Source: a virus
Length of the DNA: 41,571 bases
Strand: one strand, 5' to 3'
Virus record (IMG/VR): IMGVR_UViG_3300033998_000451
Location: 1-41,571 of that record
The notes beneath the pieces are model-generated. The model saw only the letters and a list, made by a program, of their open reading frames with translations. It was not told the DNA's origin and did no database searches. The first letter of the stretch is position 1. Every line of letters begins with the position of its first letter. Shown piece after piece: positions 6,301 through 14,567 of the stretch. The position numbers were made by a program, and so were the translations under genes.

Positions 6301-6747
6301 CTAAATGTAGATGGTCCAAGAGCCTTCTATTTCAACATCAGCATCTTTGACAATGGCCCCCGTCCTTGTGCGGCGGGCAAATAAGGTGCCGTCGGCAGCA
6401 ATGAGACCAAACTCTACGATGTTTTTCCCGTTTGCCTCGCTCTCCAAAATAATGAAATCGAAGCGTACTGTCTGCGGGTCAACATAGGTAAACCCGCTCA
6501 GCGGCTTCACAAAAGCGGATGTAATCTGCGTATCGCTGCCACTGGGAGGGGTTGAGTTAGTCCCTACTGCTATCTGTGTTATCTTTGGCAAGGACCCGGC
6601 TCCCTCGGCCAAAAGCTTTGCTATTCGCTGGCGCGGGAGGTTCACGATAAGGTTTTTATCCTGCCATTCTTCCACAACCTTCCCACGCCGGCGAACTACT
6701 ATTTTTAGCTCGCCTTGCAGCGGTATAACGTCAGTAGCCTTCTCCAT
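6301..6747 (-). CDS. Tail/baseplate fibre-associated protein
   Basis: A 148-residue beta-rich protein. It has the pattern seen in phage tail-collar fibre N-terminal regions: ITQIAVGTNSTPPSGSDT, VRFDFIILESEANG, NIVEFGLIAADGTLFARR and a terminal EGSWTIYI. It probably links fibres to the baseplate or forms part of the fibre base. It is placed between the gpI-like protein and the fibre gene, and its start ATG lies behind GGAGGTG. Family assignment is by recollection of the EFGL-x3-DG-x-LFARR pattern. Confidence 0.6.
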   Translation of the reverse strand: MEKATDVIPLQGELKIVVRRRGKVVEEWQDKNLIVNLPRQRIAKLLAEGAGSLPKITQIAVGTNSTPPSGSDTQITSAFVKPLSGFTYVDPQTVRFDFIILESEANGKNIVEFGLIAADGTLFARRTRTGAIVKDADVEIEGSWTIYI

Positions 6748-6759
6748 TTTTTCACCTCC

Positions 6760-7746
6760 TTAAGCCGCGAGCACTGGCTGGCGTTTCCTACGGACGGTAA
6801 GAGTCATGCCGTCACCGGCCACACCATGCTTAATAGTGCCATCGTGCGTCCTGGAGCCGCCATAAGCTATTGCTCCGTTATGGAGCAGGGCGCAATCGCC
6901 ATACCATGCCCAACCCATTTGCCTTAGTCCTACTCCGACATGGGTCTCACTGCCATCGTAAAAATATAAGGGTTGTCGTAACAAGCTGCCAGTGTGCCTA
7001 TACCTTTCCCCGCCGTGCGTTAATGGTGCGTATCCCTCTTCCCCAAAGGACCGGTCGGTTATCCTGCTTGCAAGCTCAAGTCTTGGTGGTGCATCGCCCT
7101 CGATAGCCGGACCATAGCTGCCGGTGCGAGCATCTCCGTTGTGCCATCTTCTGTCGCCAAGAAGAAGGTGTTGAATTTTTGTGCGAATATGACTTAATCC
7201 TATGCTTTCACTTAAATTCAACTTATCTTCGGTTGCCAATAACAACCCTATCGCGGCAAGGACCATGTGAGCGGGGGCAACCTCTTCTGTAATGGCAATA
7301 ATTTCTGCTTTATCCGTTGCAGTAAAAGAGCGCCATTCTTCTAAATCGGTCTTTATCTTGTAGTGCGCCCACCAGGCTGCCTCTCGAACGCCGTTATCGT
7401 GGTACTGGGTACCATCGTATAGTGGCCTTGGACTTTGCTTTATCATCTCTTCTACTTTCGCATTCACAAACCCCAGGACTTTTAAGGCATTGCTTAAGTC
7501 TTGTACAGTAATACCACCGGAAGCCCTGAGCCTTGAGAGCACTCGCGCTTTCCGAAGTTCCAATGGAGCTTCCGGCGTCGAAGACAACCCCACTTGCTGC
7601 TCCCAGAATTCTACCCCCCATGTCGAGGTTAACAAGAAAAGCTGAGATACCACATCGTCCAACGCCGCAAAAAGGTCTTCAATCTGCACATCTGCCGCTT
7701 CTAATAAGGGCAGTAACTTTTCATGCTCCCATGGAAATAGGGGCAT
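6760..7746 (-). CDS. Tail protein, YmfQ/gpI-like N-terminus with a C-terminal extension
   Basis: A 328-residue protein. Residues 1-110 match the baseplate-associated YmfQ (DUF2313)/phage tail protein I type (WGVEFWEQQVGLSS, RKARVLSRLRASGGITVQDLSNAL). The remaining 200 residues contain repeated short beta strands rich in Gly, His and Tyr (DRRWHNGDARTGSYGP, THGGERYRHTG, LHNGAIAYGGSRTHDG), suggesting a fibre-like or carbohydrate-facing extension fused to the baseplate module. It follows gpJ in the canonical gp25-J-I order. The length exceeds that of stand-alone gpI (about 180-200 residues). Confidence 0.75.
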   Translation of the reverse strand: MPLFPWEHEKLLPLLEAADVQIEDLFAALDDVVSQLFLLTSTWGVEFWEQQVGLSSTPEAPLELRKARVLSRLRASGGITVQDLSNALKVLGFVNAKVEEMIKQSPRPLYDGTQYHDNGVREAAWWAHYKIKTDLEEWRSFTATDKAEIIAITEEVAPAHMVLAAIGLLLATEDKLNLSESIGLSHIRTKIQHLLLGDRRWHNGDARTGSYGPAIEGDAPPRLELASRITDRSFGEEGYAPLTHGGERYRHTGSLLRQPLYFYDGSETHVGVGLRQMGWAWYGDCALLHNGAIAYGGSRTHDGTIKHGVAGDGMTLTVRRKRQPVLAA

Positions 7747-7759
7747 TTCTCATACCCCC

Positions 7760-8824
7760 TTAAGCAACTGTTATCTGTACTTGCCCTAGCTGGGCAATCT
7801 GGTCGGGCGCAAGCGTAATATTAGATGTTGGGGCAGCCAACGTGTAATCTTCCACACCCTGCACACCAAGAATGGTGCTGCCTATTGCTGTTGGCCTGAT
7901 TATTCCACCAATGGGAATTGAAGCGATATAAGCCGCCAGGGCACTATTGATGTTATTGATTACCTCGTACTGAGAGTAGCCAGAAGCTATCATCACTGTT
8001 GCCGTAATATTCACTTGCAGCACCTGTGGGGCGATTACCCGCACATCGGCTCCCAGAGGCCGGCGCTCTTCGATATACGCTTGTACCTGTTGCAGGAATT
8101 GCTCATCCGGTAAGCCGCTTTGGGTAATTACCAATACATCAACCGTTCCGGGACCACGTGCAGCCGGTATGCATTTTGCTACTTTTGCTCCGGCGGCCTG
8201 GGCCCACGTTTCATAATCACGTTTCGTACCACCGCGTATCGGATTCTTGATAGTGGCCATAATTCTTTGTCTCAGCTCCTCGTCGCTTTCTGGGTCAACC
8301 CCTCCAGTTATTCCCTCGGGGGCCACCCGCACGGTTTCAATTAGGCTTATCGCAACCCCAACCTGTTTCAACTCAACGCCGGCGGGCAGGTTATACGCTT
8401 TACCCACCGCCACAGCTTCCACTGGTACTGCTGCCTCGGTTGCTCCTTGAGGCAGTTCTGCATCCTGGGTGCTCTGGTAAACCAAATCACCATAGGCAAA
8501 CTGCGTTCCTTTGGGGATAAGTTGGCCGAATGGGGCCGGGGTGGAGCGGGACACTATCACGTTCCCTTTCGCCTTTGTACCAGGATTGCGGGTTAATCCC
8601 CACTCCCAAGCCCGCCTGTCCAGCCATTCGCCGGTGGCCTTATCAATAAAGAACTTATCAGGCACCTGGGAGATGGCATACCAGACTTCATCAAGTCCGT
8701 AGGCAAAGGCTTCTACCAACGTCCTGGCCACGGAACCGGGATTAAAATCAGTTATCCCTGCTGCTGTTAGCCGGGCAAATATCTCGTTCACTATCTGGTC
8801 AAACGTTTTGGTATTAAGCGGCAC
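7760..8824 (-). CDS. Baseplate J-like protein
   Basis: A 354-residue protein of the Baseplate_J family, a wedge component of contractile tails. Recognisable features are FNPGSVARTLVEAFAYGLDEV (in part) near the N-terminus, DKATGEWLDRRAWEWGL, then GGVDPESDEELRQRIMATIKNP with the following TKRDYETWAQA, and a C-terminal AYI-x-SIPIGGIIRPTAIG segment. It begins with GTG and overlaps the gp25-like gene by 11 bp. Length and order are typical of P2/PBSX-type baseplates. Confidence 0.93.
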   Translation of the reverse strand: MPLNTKTFDQIVNEIFARLTAAGITDFNPGSVARTLVEAFAYGLDEVWYAISQVPDKFFIDKATGEWLDRRAWEWGLTRNPGTKAKGNVIVSRSTPAPFGQLIPKGTQFAYGDLVYQSTQDAELPQGATEAAVPVEAVAVGKAYNLPAGVELKQVGVAISLIETVRVAPEGITGGVDPESDEELRQRIMATIKNPIRGGTKRDYETWAQAAGAKVAKCIPAARGPGTVDVLVITQSGLPDEQFLQQVQAYIEERRPLGADVRVIAPQVLQVNITATVMIASGYSQYEVINNINSALAAYIASIPIGGIIRPTAIGSTILGVQGVEDYTLAAPTSNITLAPDQIAQLGQVQITVA

Positions 8825-9185
8825 CGGTCGTCACCTCCCAGATAAGGTTTTCGGCCACCTGGCTTTCGATGGACACGAAGTAGATATAAAACCTGGCCGT
8901 TCTTGTTTCAGGAAAAAGCTCATAAGATACATCAACCCGCTGCACCCTCGGTTCCTGCTCCAAGCATTCCCTTATTGCTGCTACTACCCGCACGGCCCAA
9001 TCCTCGTTCATTTCCTCAGAGAGCAGGTCCCAGGCCGGGTTTCCGTAGTCAGGATGAGCAAAAAGCGCCCCTTTAGGTGTTTCCAACCGGCGTAAGATAG
9101 CGGCCTTGAGATTATCAAGCCCGTCGGTTAGCTCATAGTCTCCTTTGACCACCTCGCCGGTTAAATCTCTGCCATAAATGCTCAA
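8814..9185 (-). CDS. GpW/gp25-like baseplate wedge protein
   Basis: A 123-residue protein of the gp25-like family, which initiates sheath assembly at the baseplate. Visible features are the N-terminal DYELTDGLDNLKAAILRRLETPKGALF, the DYGNPAWDLLSEEMNE segment and EPRVQRVDVSYELFPE. The start is TTG 9185 behind GGTGGTGATG. It overlaps the downstream gpJ gene, indicating coupled translation. Confidence 0.9.
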   Translation of the reverse strand: MSIYGRDLTGEVVKGDYELTDGLDNLKAAILRRLETPKGALFAHPDYGNPAWDLLSEEMNEDWAVRVVAAIRECLEQEPRVQRVDVSYELFPETRTARFYIYFVSIESQVAENLIWEVTTGAA

Positions 9186-9206
9186 CTACATCACCACCTT
9201 AAAGCC

Positions 9207-9575
9207 TTAAAGCCGGGCAATGACCACGCCGCTGTTTATGTCGCCATTGAGGAAGACTACCACTACCTCGTCTCCGACCTTCAAGGTACCCCAATCTACT
9301 CGCTCTACAGTTCCAGTAGGTGCGCTCAATTGACTTGCAGTCCATGAACTAAAGGTACCAGGGCAAGGGATTGGAGCGGACACGCTTCCGTTTGTTGCCT
9401 CGGCATTCGATGTCGAAATAGAGGTCATCTTTGCCTTTATTTCATAGAGCAGACCTGTCGCTACCGGTATCCAGCTTGTTTCTACTCCCAAGAGCGGAAT
9501 AAAAACCTTAGCCTGGCCTTTTTGAACATCCAGCGACGTGATTATCCCAGCCTGCGGAAACGTCAACTGTGCCAT
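9207..9575 (-). CDS. Baseplate spike/assembly protein V-like (OB-fold)
   Basis: A 122-residue beta-rich protein. The repeated 'GIITSLDVQKGQAKVFIPLLGVETSWIPVAT' style (in part here) and the C-terminal VGDEVVVVFLNGDINSGVVIARL (in part) match the OB-fold of gpV/gp45-type spike and baseplate assembly proteins: functional pattern LKVGDEV-x-V-x-FLNGD. It lies between the hub gene and the gp25 gene, as in Mu- and PBSX-like tails. It is short, so any spike tip would have to be in another protein. Confidence 0.75.
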   Translation of the reverse strand: MAQLTFPQAGIITSLDVQKGQAKVFIPLLGVETSWIPVATGLLYEIKAKMTSISTSNAEATNGSVSAPIPCPGTFSSWTASQLSAPTGTVERVDWGTLKVGDEVVVVFLNGDINSGVVIARL

Positions 9576-9587
9576 AGCTTCACCATC

Positions 9588-10628
9588 CTACATCTTCTTG
9601 TTCTGATAGTTATAAAGGTCCTGGCGATACTGCTGGGCATCCTGCGGCCTTATGTTTGTCACCGAAAGGTCTACGGTATAGCCGCTAACACCAAAGCGGT
9701 GAATTGCCCGGTTAATGTAGTAGGTCCCCGAAAACCTACCAAAGCCCTCCAGGATAACCCTCTTTTCCGCCTCCAACGCAGGGTCGCCGACCACAGTCAG
9801 CTCGCCCGTGATTACCTGACGGGATAGCTCCTTCAGCCGTTTCTCGGCTTTCTCCTTTGCCTGGGCGTAGCTTTTAATCTGCGAATCGTAGATAACGCGC
9901 TCGACTACTCGGCCCATTTGCTGAATGAGGAAGTCGTCCTGGGCTGATGCTTCTATTCGCTGCTTCTTGGTCCAGTGCCGCACGGTAACCTTGTTGTATA
10001 CCCCCACGCTGGAATCGTCGAAATCAGCACTTACAACGTTCTTCTTCCAGACGTAGCGGCCCACTATCTCTGCTTCTTCGGCCCGAGGAGCGAAGACCAG
10101 TTTTTTCTCCTTCTTGACGTAGCAGACATAACCCTCACGCTCGGCGAGCTCCTGAAGCATTTTCCACTCAGTAGTATCATGAAAAATATCCCTCTCCAGG
10201 ATGTCGGTGGTCGGGGTCACCTGCGGGACCAGGCCGTGTTTTTGAGCCAGCATTTCCGCAATTTGCGATGCGGTACGTTCTGCATAGGCTATGCTGTACT
10301 CGGTATCTATCAGGTCCCGGCTAAAGTCCCGGCACATGAGGGTTACAGTTTCGCCCTCACCGGCGAAGCGGGGTTTAACCCCGTCTATTTTCCCTGCAAA
10401 GCAAAAGCGCAGTTCCTTCGCGCTCCAGCTTTGGGCGTCTTTAACGTAGCCGAGGTATAGTTTTGTCTCTTGATTTTTGCGCAGCCAATCAGAGAGCAAT
10501 TCCCGGTTGCAAAGCTCTACCTCTAACGAGTCGGCAGCAAGGTAAAGGGTGCTCTCCCAGGTCAGGCTGATGATGTCGCTCCAGCGCACCGGCACGCCGT
10601 CAATGGTGATGTAGGCTCTCGGTATCAC
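9588..10628 (-). CDS. Tail hub protein, gpD/XkdQ-like
   Basis: A 346-residue protein of the late-control D/XkdQ hub type, which forms the trimeric ring above the spike. Supporting motifs are LTWESTLYLAADSLEVEL near the N-terminus, a central AERTASQIAEMLAQKHGL, EWKMLQELAEREGYVCYVKK, and repeated beta strands to the end. It starts with GTG 10628 overlapping the LysM gene stop by 4 bp. The position between LysM protein and spike is canonical. Confidence 0.85.
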   Translation of the reverse strand: MIPRAYITIDGVPVRWSDIISLTWESTLYLAADSLEVELCNRELLSDWLRKNQETKLYLGYVKDAQSWSAKELRFCFAGKIDGVKPRFAGEGETVTLMCRDFSRDLIDTEYSIAYAERTASQIAEMLAQKHGLVPQVTPTTDILERDIFHDTTEWKMLQELAEREGYVCYVKKEKKLVFAPRAEEAEIVGRYVWKKNVVSADFDDSSVGVYNKVTVRHWTKKQRIEASAQDDFLIQQMGRVVERVIYDSQIKSYAQAKEKAEKRLKELSRQVITGELTVVGDPALEAEKRVILEGFGRFSGTYYINRAIHRFGVSGYTVDLSVTNIRPQDAQQYRQDLYNYQNKKM

Positions 10629-11215
10629 GCCGGAATCACCAGCCTTTGTCCAACCCGTAGCTTGCGCGGGTCAACTATGTTATTTGCCTCGGCTATCTCC
10701 CTCCACCTTGGCCCACTCCCAAGATACTGCTGGGCGATTGCCCACAGGGTATCACCGGGCTTGACGATATACTCCTTACTACCGCCCTGGCTTTTGGCCC
10801 CGCTCGCCTGCGTTCCGCCCCCGGTTTCTCCGGTTTGCTCCTGCACAGGCGGGGCTACTTTCGGGGGAGGCATTACTGCCAGCAGCTCAATGCTGTATTC
10901 CACTAATCCATGCCTCACGAGCTTCCAGGGAAAGTTGCGAATTATAACCTGTTTGCATAGCTCCGGGTACTCGCTTATGAAAAGCTGAACTGGCTTCCCG
11001 GCATCTTTCATGCTTTCAATCCTTATCGCCGTCTTATATGCGTTGTCGCCTACCAGGGCCCCTTCCCAACTGATGACCGTTTCCTCTTCGCCCATATCCT
11101 GATAAACAGGAGGTGCGCCAGGAATAGCGATAACAGCAACCCGCCTGGGGTTAGAAAAAGGAAGTTCCCGGCGGGGAGCAAGGGGGAACACTACATCGCC
11201 TAATGCCACTTTCAT
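10625..11215 (-). CDS. Tail protein with C-terminal LysM domain (XkdP-like)
   Basis: A 196-residue protein. Residues 1-115 are a beta-rich tail-connector domain (VAVIAIPGAPPVYQDMG, VQLFISEYPELCKQVIIRNF). A Pro/Gly/Gln linker (about 115-147) follows, then a LysM module (YIVKPGDTLWAIAQQYLGS ... LRVGQRLVIP). Proteins of this design link tube or baseplate to hub in PBSX-like tails; LysM probably serves assembly or cell-wall contact. It starts directly after the tape measure gene. Confidence 0.9.
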   Translation of the reverse strand: MKVALGDVVFPLAPRRELPFSNPRRVAVIAIPGAPPVYQDMGEEETVISWEGALVGDNAYKTAIRIESMKDAGKPVQLFISEYPELCKQVIIRNFPWKLVRHGLVEYSIELLAVMPPPKVAPPVQEQTGETGGGTQASGAKSQGGSKEYIVKPGDTLWAIAQQYLGSGPRWREIAEANNIVDPRKLRVGQRLVIPA

Positions 11216-11221
11216 CTCGCA

Positions 11222-13693
11222 TCACACTCCACGCGGACCACGGCTCTTCTTGTATTTGGCCCGCATCTCAAACCAACGCTCCAGCTCAGGTCCCAACCGC
11301 TCGGCCAGTCTTCTTGCATCGTAGTCGGGTTTACCGCTGCCTTCGATGGTGATGTTCTGTATGGTCACACTAAAATTAACCCGCTCGGACGCATTGAACA
11401 CCCCTGGGCCAACCGTTCCGCCTGCCGGCGTAAGCATCGGCCTCACCGTAGCCGCAGCCCCAGCCGCAGCCACTGCCAGGGTGGGAGAGAGCAGGGGAGC
11501 GGCGAAAGACCGAGTGATATAGTTCATTGCTGCCGCTATCTGCCCAGCCCCGGCCATGAGGCCAGAAGCATACATCCTGATAAAGTTAGGTGCCCAGCGG
11601 TCTGCGTAGCGGCCAGGGCCTTCTTCGGTTGGCGAAGAGAACCCGAGCCACGCCTTGATTTTTTCTGCTGCTCCTTTGAGAGCCTCGGGAATAGCGGCAA
11701 TGCGCTGCCTTATTCCTTCCGCAAAGCTATTGATAAGATTGCGCCCCCATTCGAGGGCCTTGCCCGGCAGCGAGCTTAGCCATCCCATTGCGGCAGCAGC
11801 AGCATCTCTGATACCATCCCAGGCTTTGCCTGCGCTTTCGCGAATAGTCTGCCAGACCCTAATCAGCCAATCACGGAAGCCCAGGAAGTTGGTCTTCCAC
11901 GCCGCTATAGCCCCAGCGATAATGGCTGTGACGCCAAGAATAATCCACCCCACGGGACCAAGGCCAATCAACCAGGCCATTGCCATGCGGGCCGCAGCAA
12001 TTAGAGCCTGGGCTGCAAGCCGTAGCAGCGTAAGCCCAAAACGCCCGGCTATCGTTATTCCCTGTAAAGCCCAGCGGCCAAATGTAGCCAATCCTTGGGC
12101 TGTGGCTCGGATTATGCTCAATCCTAACTGTCCCGCAAACCTGCCGGCGGTGATGAATGCGCTGCCCAGTCTACTTACCAATAAACCAATCCTTGTTAGC
12201 GTAGGATGCCCAAACGCAATCGCACCCCACAAGGCCCGGAAGATACCCGCTCCTTGCCGGAAGTAGTTGAAAGCATCCCAGAAGCCTTTCAGGCTGCGGC
12301 CTACTATCAGGCTTGTTTTAGCAAAGCTAAGCAACGGGCTGAAGAAAAAGCTAGCAAATATCTTTCCCATGCCCGTTAAAATTCTGAAGCCGCCCAAAGC
12401 GACGAGAACCTGGGCTATGCCTTTGGCCACTTGTGGGTTGGCTTTAATCCAGTCGGTTAAGACGTTTAGAATGTCGGTTATCCGGTCAATATAGCCCTTT
12501 ATCGCATTCATGAAGGGCGTGCCCGCTGCCGACATGAAGTTTTCCACGCTGCCCATCATGTTCTCGAATTTGGCCGCGAAGGTTTCCTGCATCATTCTGA
12601 TGCGCTCCATGAGCGGGATGGCCTTTTCGTATTGGCGGTTAATGTCCTCTATGCTACCTTCGCCTTCCTGGATAAGCGCAATGGCAGCGCGGGCCCCTTC
12701 AACGCCAAAGATATTCGTCAAAATATCCATCTTGACGTTCTCCGGTAGCCCTTGCAGATGCTTGCGTAAAACATTGATAATGTCCAGCAGTGGTTTGGCC
12801 TTTCCGCTGGCATCAAAGAAATCACGCTGAAAGTTTATGCCTATCTTTTCAAGAGCTTTGGCTGCCTCTTTTGAAGCTGGCGTAAGCCTCAACAGCATCT
12901 GGTTAAGGCTCGTACCTGCGATACTTCCTTCCATACCCCGGTTATTGAGCACCGCTAGGGCAGCTGCCGTTTCCTTTACGGTTAGCCCGAGCTGGGCCGC
13001 CGTGCCGGATACATACGTCATGCCGGCCAGGAGCGAAGGTACGGAAGCAGTGGAGGCTGCGTCAATGCGGCTCAGGATGTCGGCAACACCAACCATATCC
13101 TTGCCGGCGACTTTAAAGGCGTTCCCGATTTTGATTATCGCCTCAGCCGAAAACTCTGGCGGTATTTTAGCCGCTTGCGCGAGATACAGAGCCGCCTCAG
13201 CCCCGCCCTCCAGGACCGTTTGTAGGTTCATGCCGCCTTTTATCAGTGTGAGCATCGTCTGCCCCGCTTCCGCGCCACTGTAGCGGGTTGCTGCTCCGAG
13301 CTGCAACGCTTTCTCTTGCACTTGCTGCATGAGATTATTCAACTGGTCAGCCGGCATGGTAGTTTCGTAGATATTTGCCCTTATGTCCTGCAATACATCC
13401 TCAAGTTCTGCGGCTTTCCTGACTACCTGCTCCACCGGGGCAATCATAGCCATGCCCTCGGCTATGTCCGCCGTACCAGAGCTGCGCCACTTCTCCATCG
13501 TCTCTTGGGCCTGCTTCACGTTGTTGATAGCATTGTTAAACCACTGGTCAGAAAATAGCCCTCCGGAGACCTGCTGCTTTACATTCTGGATGGTCCTGCC
13601 CAGGCTTTCCACCTGCGCCGCAGCAGACCTTAATGCTCCGGCCATGTTATTATAGGCAGTCAGGATTAGAGCAACACTAAAGCTCGTATTCAC
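11222..13693 (-). CDS. Tape measure protein (TP901 family)
   Basis: An 823-residue tape measure protein that sets tail length and is ejected at infection. N-terminal helices (about 20-100) lead to the TP901 core (EKALQLGAATRYSGAEAGQT, ILSRIDAASTASVPSLLAGM, VLNNRGMEGSIAGTSLNQML). Several long hydrophobic stretches (about 400-600, including WLIGLGPVGWIILGVTAIIAG) follow, then GKALEWGRNLINSFAEGIRQ and an FSSPTEEGPGRYADRW motif. It starts at GTG 13693 behind AGGAGGTG. The preceding chaperone gene has a frameshift, the usual partner arrangement. Confidence 0.95.
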   Translation of the reverse strand: MNTSFSVALILTAYNNMAGALRSAAAQVESLGRTIQNVKQQVSGGLFSDQWFNNAINNVKQAQETMEKWRSSGTADIAEGMAMIAPVEQVVRKAAELEDVLQDIRANIYETTMPADQLNNLMQQVQEKALQLGAATRYSGAEAGQTMLTLIKGGMNLQTVLEGGAEAALYLAQAAKIPPEFSAEAIIKIGNAFKVAGKDMVGVADILSRIDAASTASVPSLLAGMTYVSGTAAQLGLTVKETAAALAVLNNRGMEGSIAGTSLNQMLLRLTPASKEAAKALEKIGINFQRDFFDASGKAKPLLDIINVLRKHLQGLPENVKMDILTNIFGVEGARAAIALIQEGEGSIEDINRQYEKAIPLMERIRMMQETFAAKFENMMGSVENFMSAAGTPFMNAIKGYIDRITDILNVLTDWIKANPQVAKGIAQVLVALGGFRILTGMGKIFASFFFSPLLSFAKTSLIVGRSLKGFWDAFNYFRQGAGIFRALWGAIAFGHPTLTRIGLLVSRLGSAFITAGRFAGQLGLSIIRATAQGLATFGRWALQGITIAGRFGLTLLRLAAQALIAAARMAMAWLIGLGPVGWIILGVTAIIAGAIAAWKTNFLGFRDWLIRVWQTIRESAGKAWDGIRDAAAAAMGWLSSLPGKALEWGRNLINSFAEGIRQRIAAIPEALKGAAEKIKAWLGFSSPTEEGPGRYADRWAPNFIRMYASGLMAGAGQIAAAMNYITRSFAAPLLSPTLAVAAAGAAATVRPMLTPAGGTVGPGVFNASERVNFSVTIQNITIEGSGKPDYDARRLAERLGPELERWFEMRAKYKKSRGPRGV

Positions 13694-13728
13694 GCCCGCA
13701 CCTCCTTTCTCCCGGCCTTCTTTTGCCT

Positions 13729-13748
13729 TATAATGGAATTAGGGGGTG
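13729..13748 (+). promoter_or_regulatory. Possible promoter -10 element and ribosome site of the opposite-strand gene
   Basis: A perfect TATAAT at 13729-13734 is followed by AGGGGGTG (13741-13748) six bases before ATG 13754. No convincing -35 hexamer is present 17 bp upstream (TTTCTC), so promoter strength is doubtful; the implied leader is very short. Confidence 0.35.
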
Positions 13749-13753
13749 TCTTT

Positions 13754-14047
13754 ATGTTTGAAATCATTCTCAAAGTCGTGTTGATATGTATCCTCGGCGT
13801 CGTAATATTAGCGGGCCTGGCAATTATCTTTGGCATTTCCCTCGGTATTGGCTGGATAATGGGGTCAATGCTCAACGCATTTTGGCACATTCCCATGTGG
13901 CTTGGCGTGAGCGCCATTACCATAATCGTTGCCGTGTCGATGATAGGGCCGCTTGTGGGGTGGTGGGAGGAAAAAGGCCGCCGCAGCTGGGCACCGATAC
14001 TGGCCACGCTCTGGATGTTCGACCGGATGACCAAAGGGAAGGATTGA
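13754..14047 (+). CDS. Small membrane protein on the opposite strand of the tail operon (moron-like)
   Basis: A 97-residue protein of unrecognised family with two hydrophobic segments: residues about 3-40 (IILKVVLICILGVVILAGLA, then a Gly-rich IFGISLGIGWIMG) and about 50-68 (MWLGVSAITIIVAVSMIGPL). The tail is WWEEKGRRSWAPILATLWMF. The start ATG 13754 has AGGGGGTG in front. It lies alone in the plus direction inside the minus-strand tail operon, between chaperone and tape measure, and ends at a strong terminator. That is the layout of a moron, a gene expressed independently, often in lysogens. Function unknown; membrane exclusion of other phages is one possibility. Confidence 0.7.
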   Translation: MFEIILKVVLICILGVVILAGLAIIFGISLGIGWIMGSMLNAFWHIPMWLGVSAITIIVAVSMIGPLVGWWEEKGRRSWAPILATLWMFDRMTKGKD

Positions 14048-14085
14048 ATAGGGCCGCAGATAGAAAGCGGCCCTATTCGTTTTCC
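14046..14085 (+). terminator. Rho-independent terminator after the moron-like gene
   Basis: A perfect 12-bp stem, GAATAGGGCCGC (14046-14057) with GCGGCCCTATTC (14067-14078), 9-nt loop, followed by GTTTTCC. It begins inside the stop codon region of the plus-strand gene. The same element covers the stop of the frameshifted chaperone extension (14073-14075), so it may partly attenuate minus-strand transcription ahead of the tape measure gene. Confidence 0.85.
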
Positions 14086-14554
14086 TCCTTCTCGGCCTCC
14101 AGAACCGCAGAAAATGCCTCCCACAACGCTGCCTTGACCTCTTCATCCAGCTCCAGCCACTCGTCTAGCTTTATCGCTCCAGTTACCCGCGCTATTGCGG
14201 CAAAGCGGTAGAGGTCAAGCTGTCCCGCAAAAAACGTGCAACTTCTCTGGCCTTCTCCTGCGTCTCCTGACTGCCCCCAAATAGCTCATTGAAGACCGCA
14301 GAATAAAAGTCAACGTCTTCCAGCGGCCAGCTATCGAAAAGGTAGCGGTAGTCCTCAGCAACCTTTTGCCCGTCGATTTCGACCACTACCTTGGCCTTGA
14401 GATACTGGTCAATTAAAAGCCCCGCACCAAGCAGGTTGTCTTGCGTCACCCTGAGCATACGGATAACGTCAAGCCTATCCTTGCCGGTAGGAGCACGGAA
14501 TTTAATCTTCCTCCCGCTGGGGAGCTCCAGCGGACCGTAAATTTTAGTCTCCAT
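14073..14554 (-). CDS. Tail assembly chaperone long form by programmed -1 frameshift (gpGT-like)
   Basis: Ribosomes slipping back one base at the heptamer T-TTT-TTG (14234-14228 on minus) after codon 109 would read 51 more codons to TAG 14075-14073, giving a 160-residue fusion. The extension continues with plausible protein (GQLDLYRFAAIARVTGAIKL, then DEWLELDEEVKAALWEAF) and has no start codon or ribosome site of its own. In lambda and most long-tailed phages the G/GT pair binds tape measure protein during tail assembly through exactly this kind of slip just before the tape measure gene. Confidence 0.8.
14192..14554 (-). CDS. Tail assembly chaperone short form (gpG-like)
   Basis: A 120-residue protein with the usual chaperone start (YGPLELPSGRKIKFRAPTGK) followed by a helical domain (RLDVIRMLRVTQDN ... 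DVDFYSAVFNELFGGSQETQ). It corresponds to the zero-frame product of the frameshift site and ends at TAG soon after it (SLTSTALPQ). It lies between tail tube and tape measure genes, as in other long-tailed phages. It is expected to be made in excess over the frameshifted form. Confidence 0.8.
   Translation of the reverse strand: METKIYGPLELPSGRKIKFRAPTGKDRLDVIRMLRVTQDNLLGAGLLIDQYLKAKVVVEIDGQKVAEDYRYLFDSWPLEDVDFYSAVFNELFGGSQETQEKAREVARFLRDSLTSTALPQ
14228..14234 (-). promoter_or_regulatory. -1 ribosomal frameshift slippery heptamer TTTTTTG
   Basis: Read in the chaperone frame as CG-T TTT TTG, this fits X-XXY-YYZ exactly. The downstream -1 frame stays open for 51 codons, and the zero frame stops after 11 more codons. 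Confidence 0.8.
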
Positions 14555-14567
14555 CTATTAACCCTCC

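Noticed and set aside
11655-13655. Several plus-strand open frames opposite the tape measure gene
   Set aside because: They are mirror frames of a long GC-rich helical gene, overlapping and without ribosome sites.
13690-14124. Minus-strand 144-codon frame opposite the membrane protein gene
   Set aside because: It has an Ile/Pro/Met-rich composition typical of the complement of a membrane protein, and it conflicts with the -1 chaperone extension, which has better protein character.
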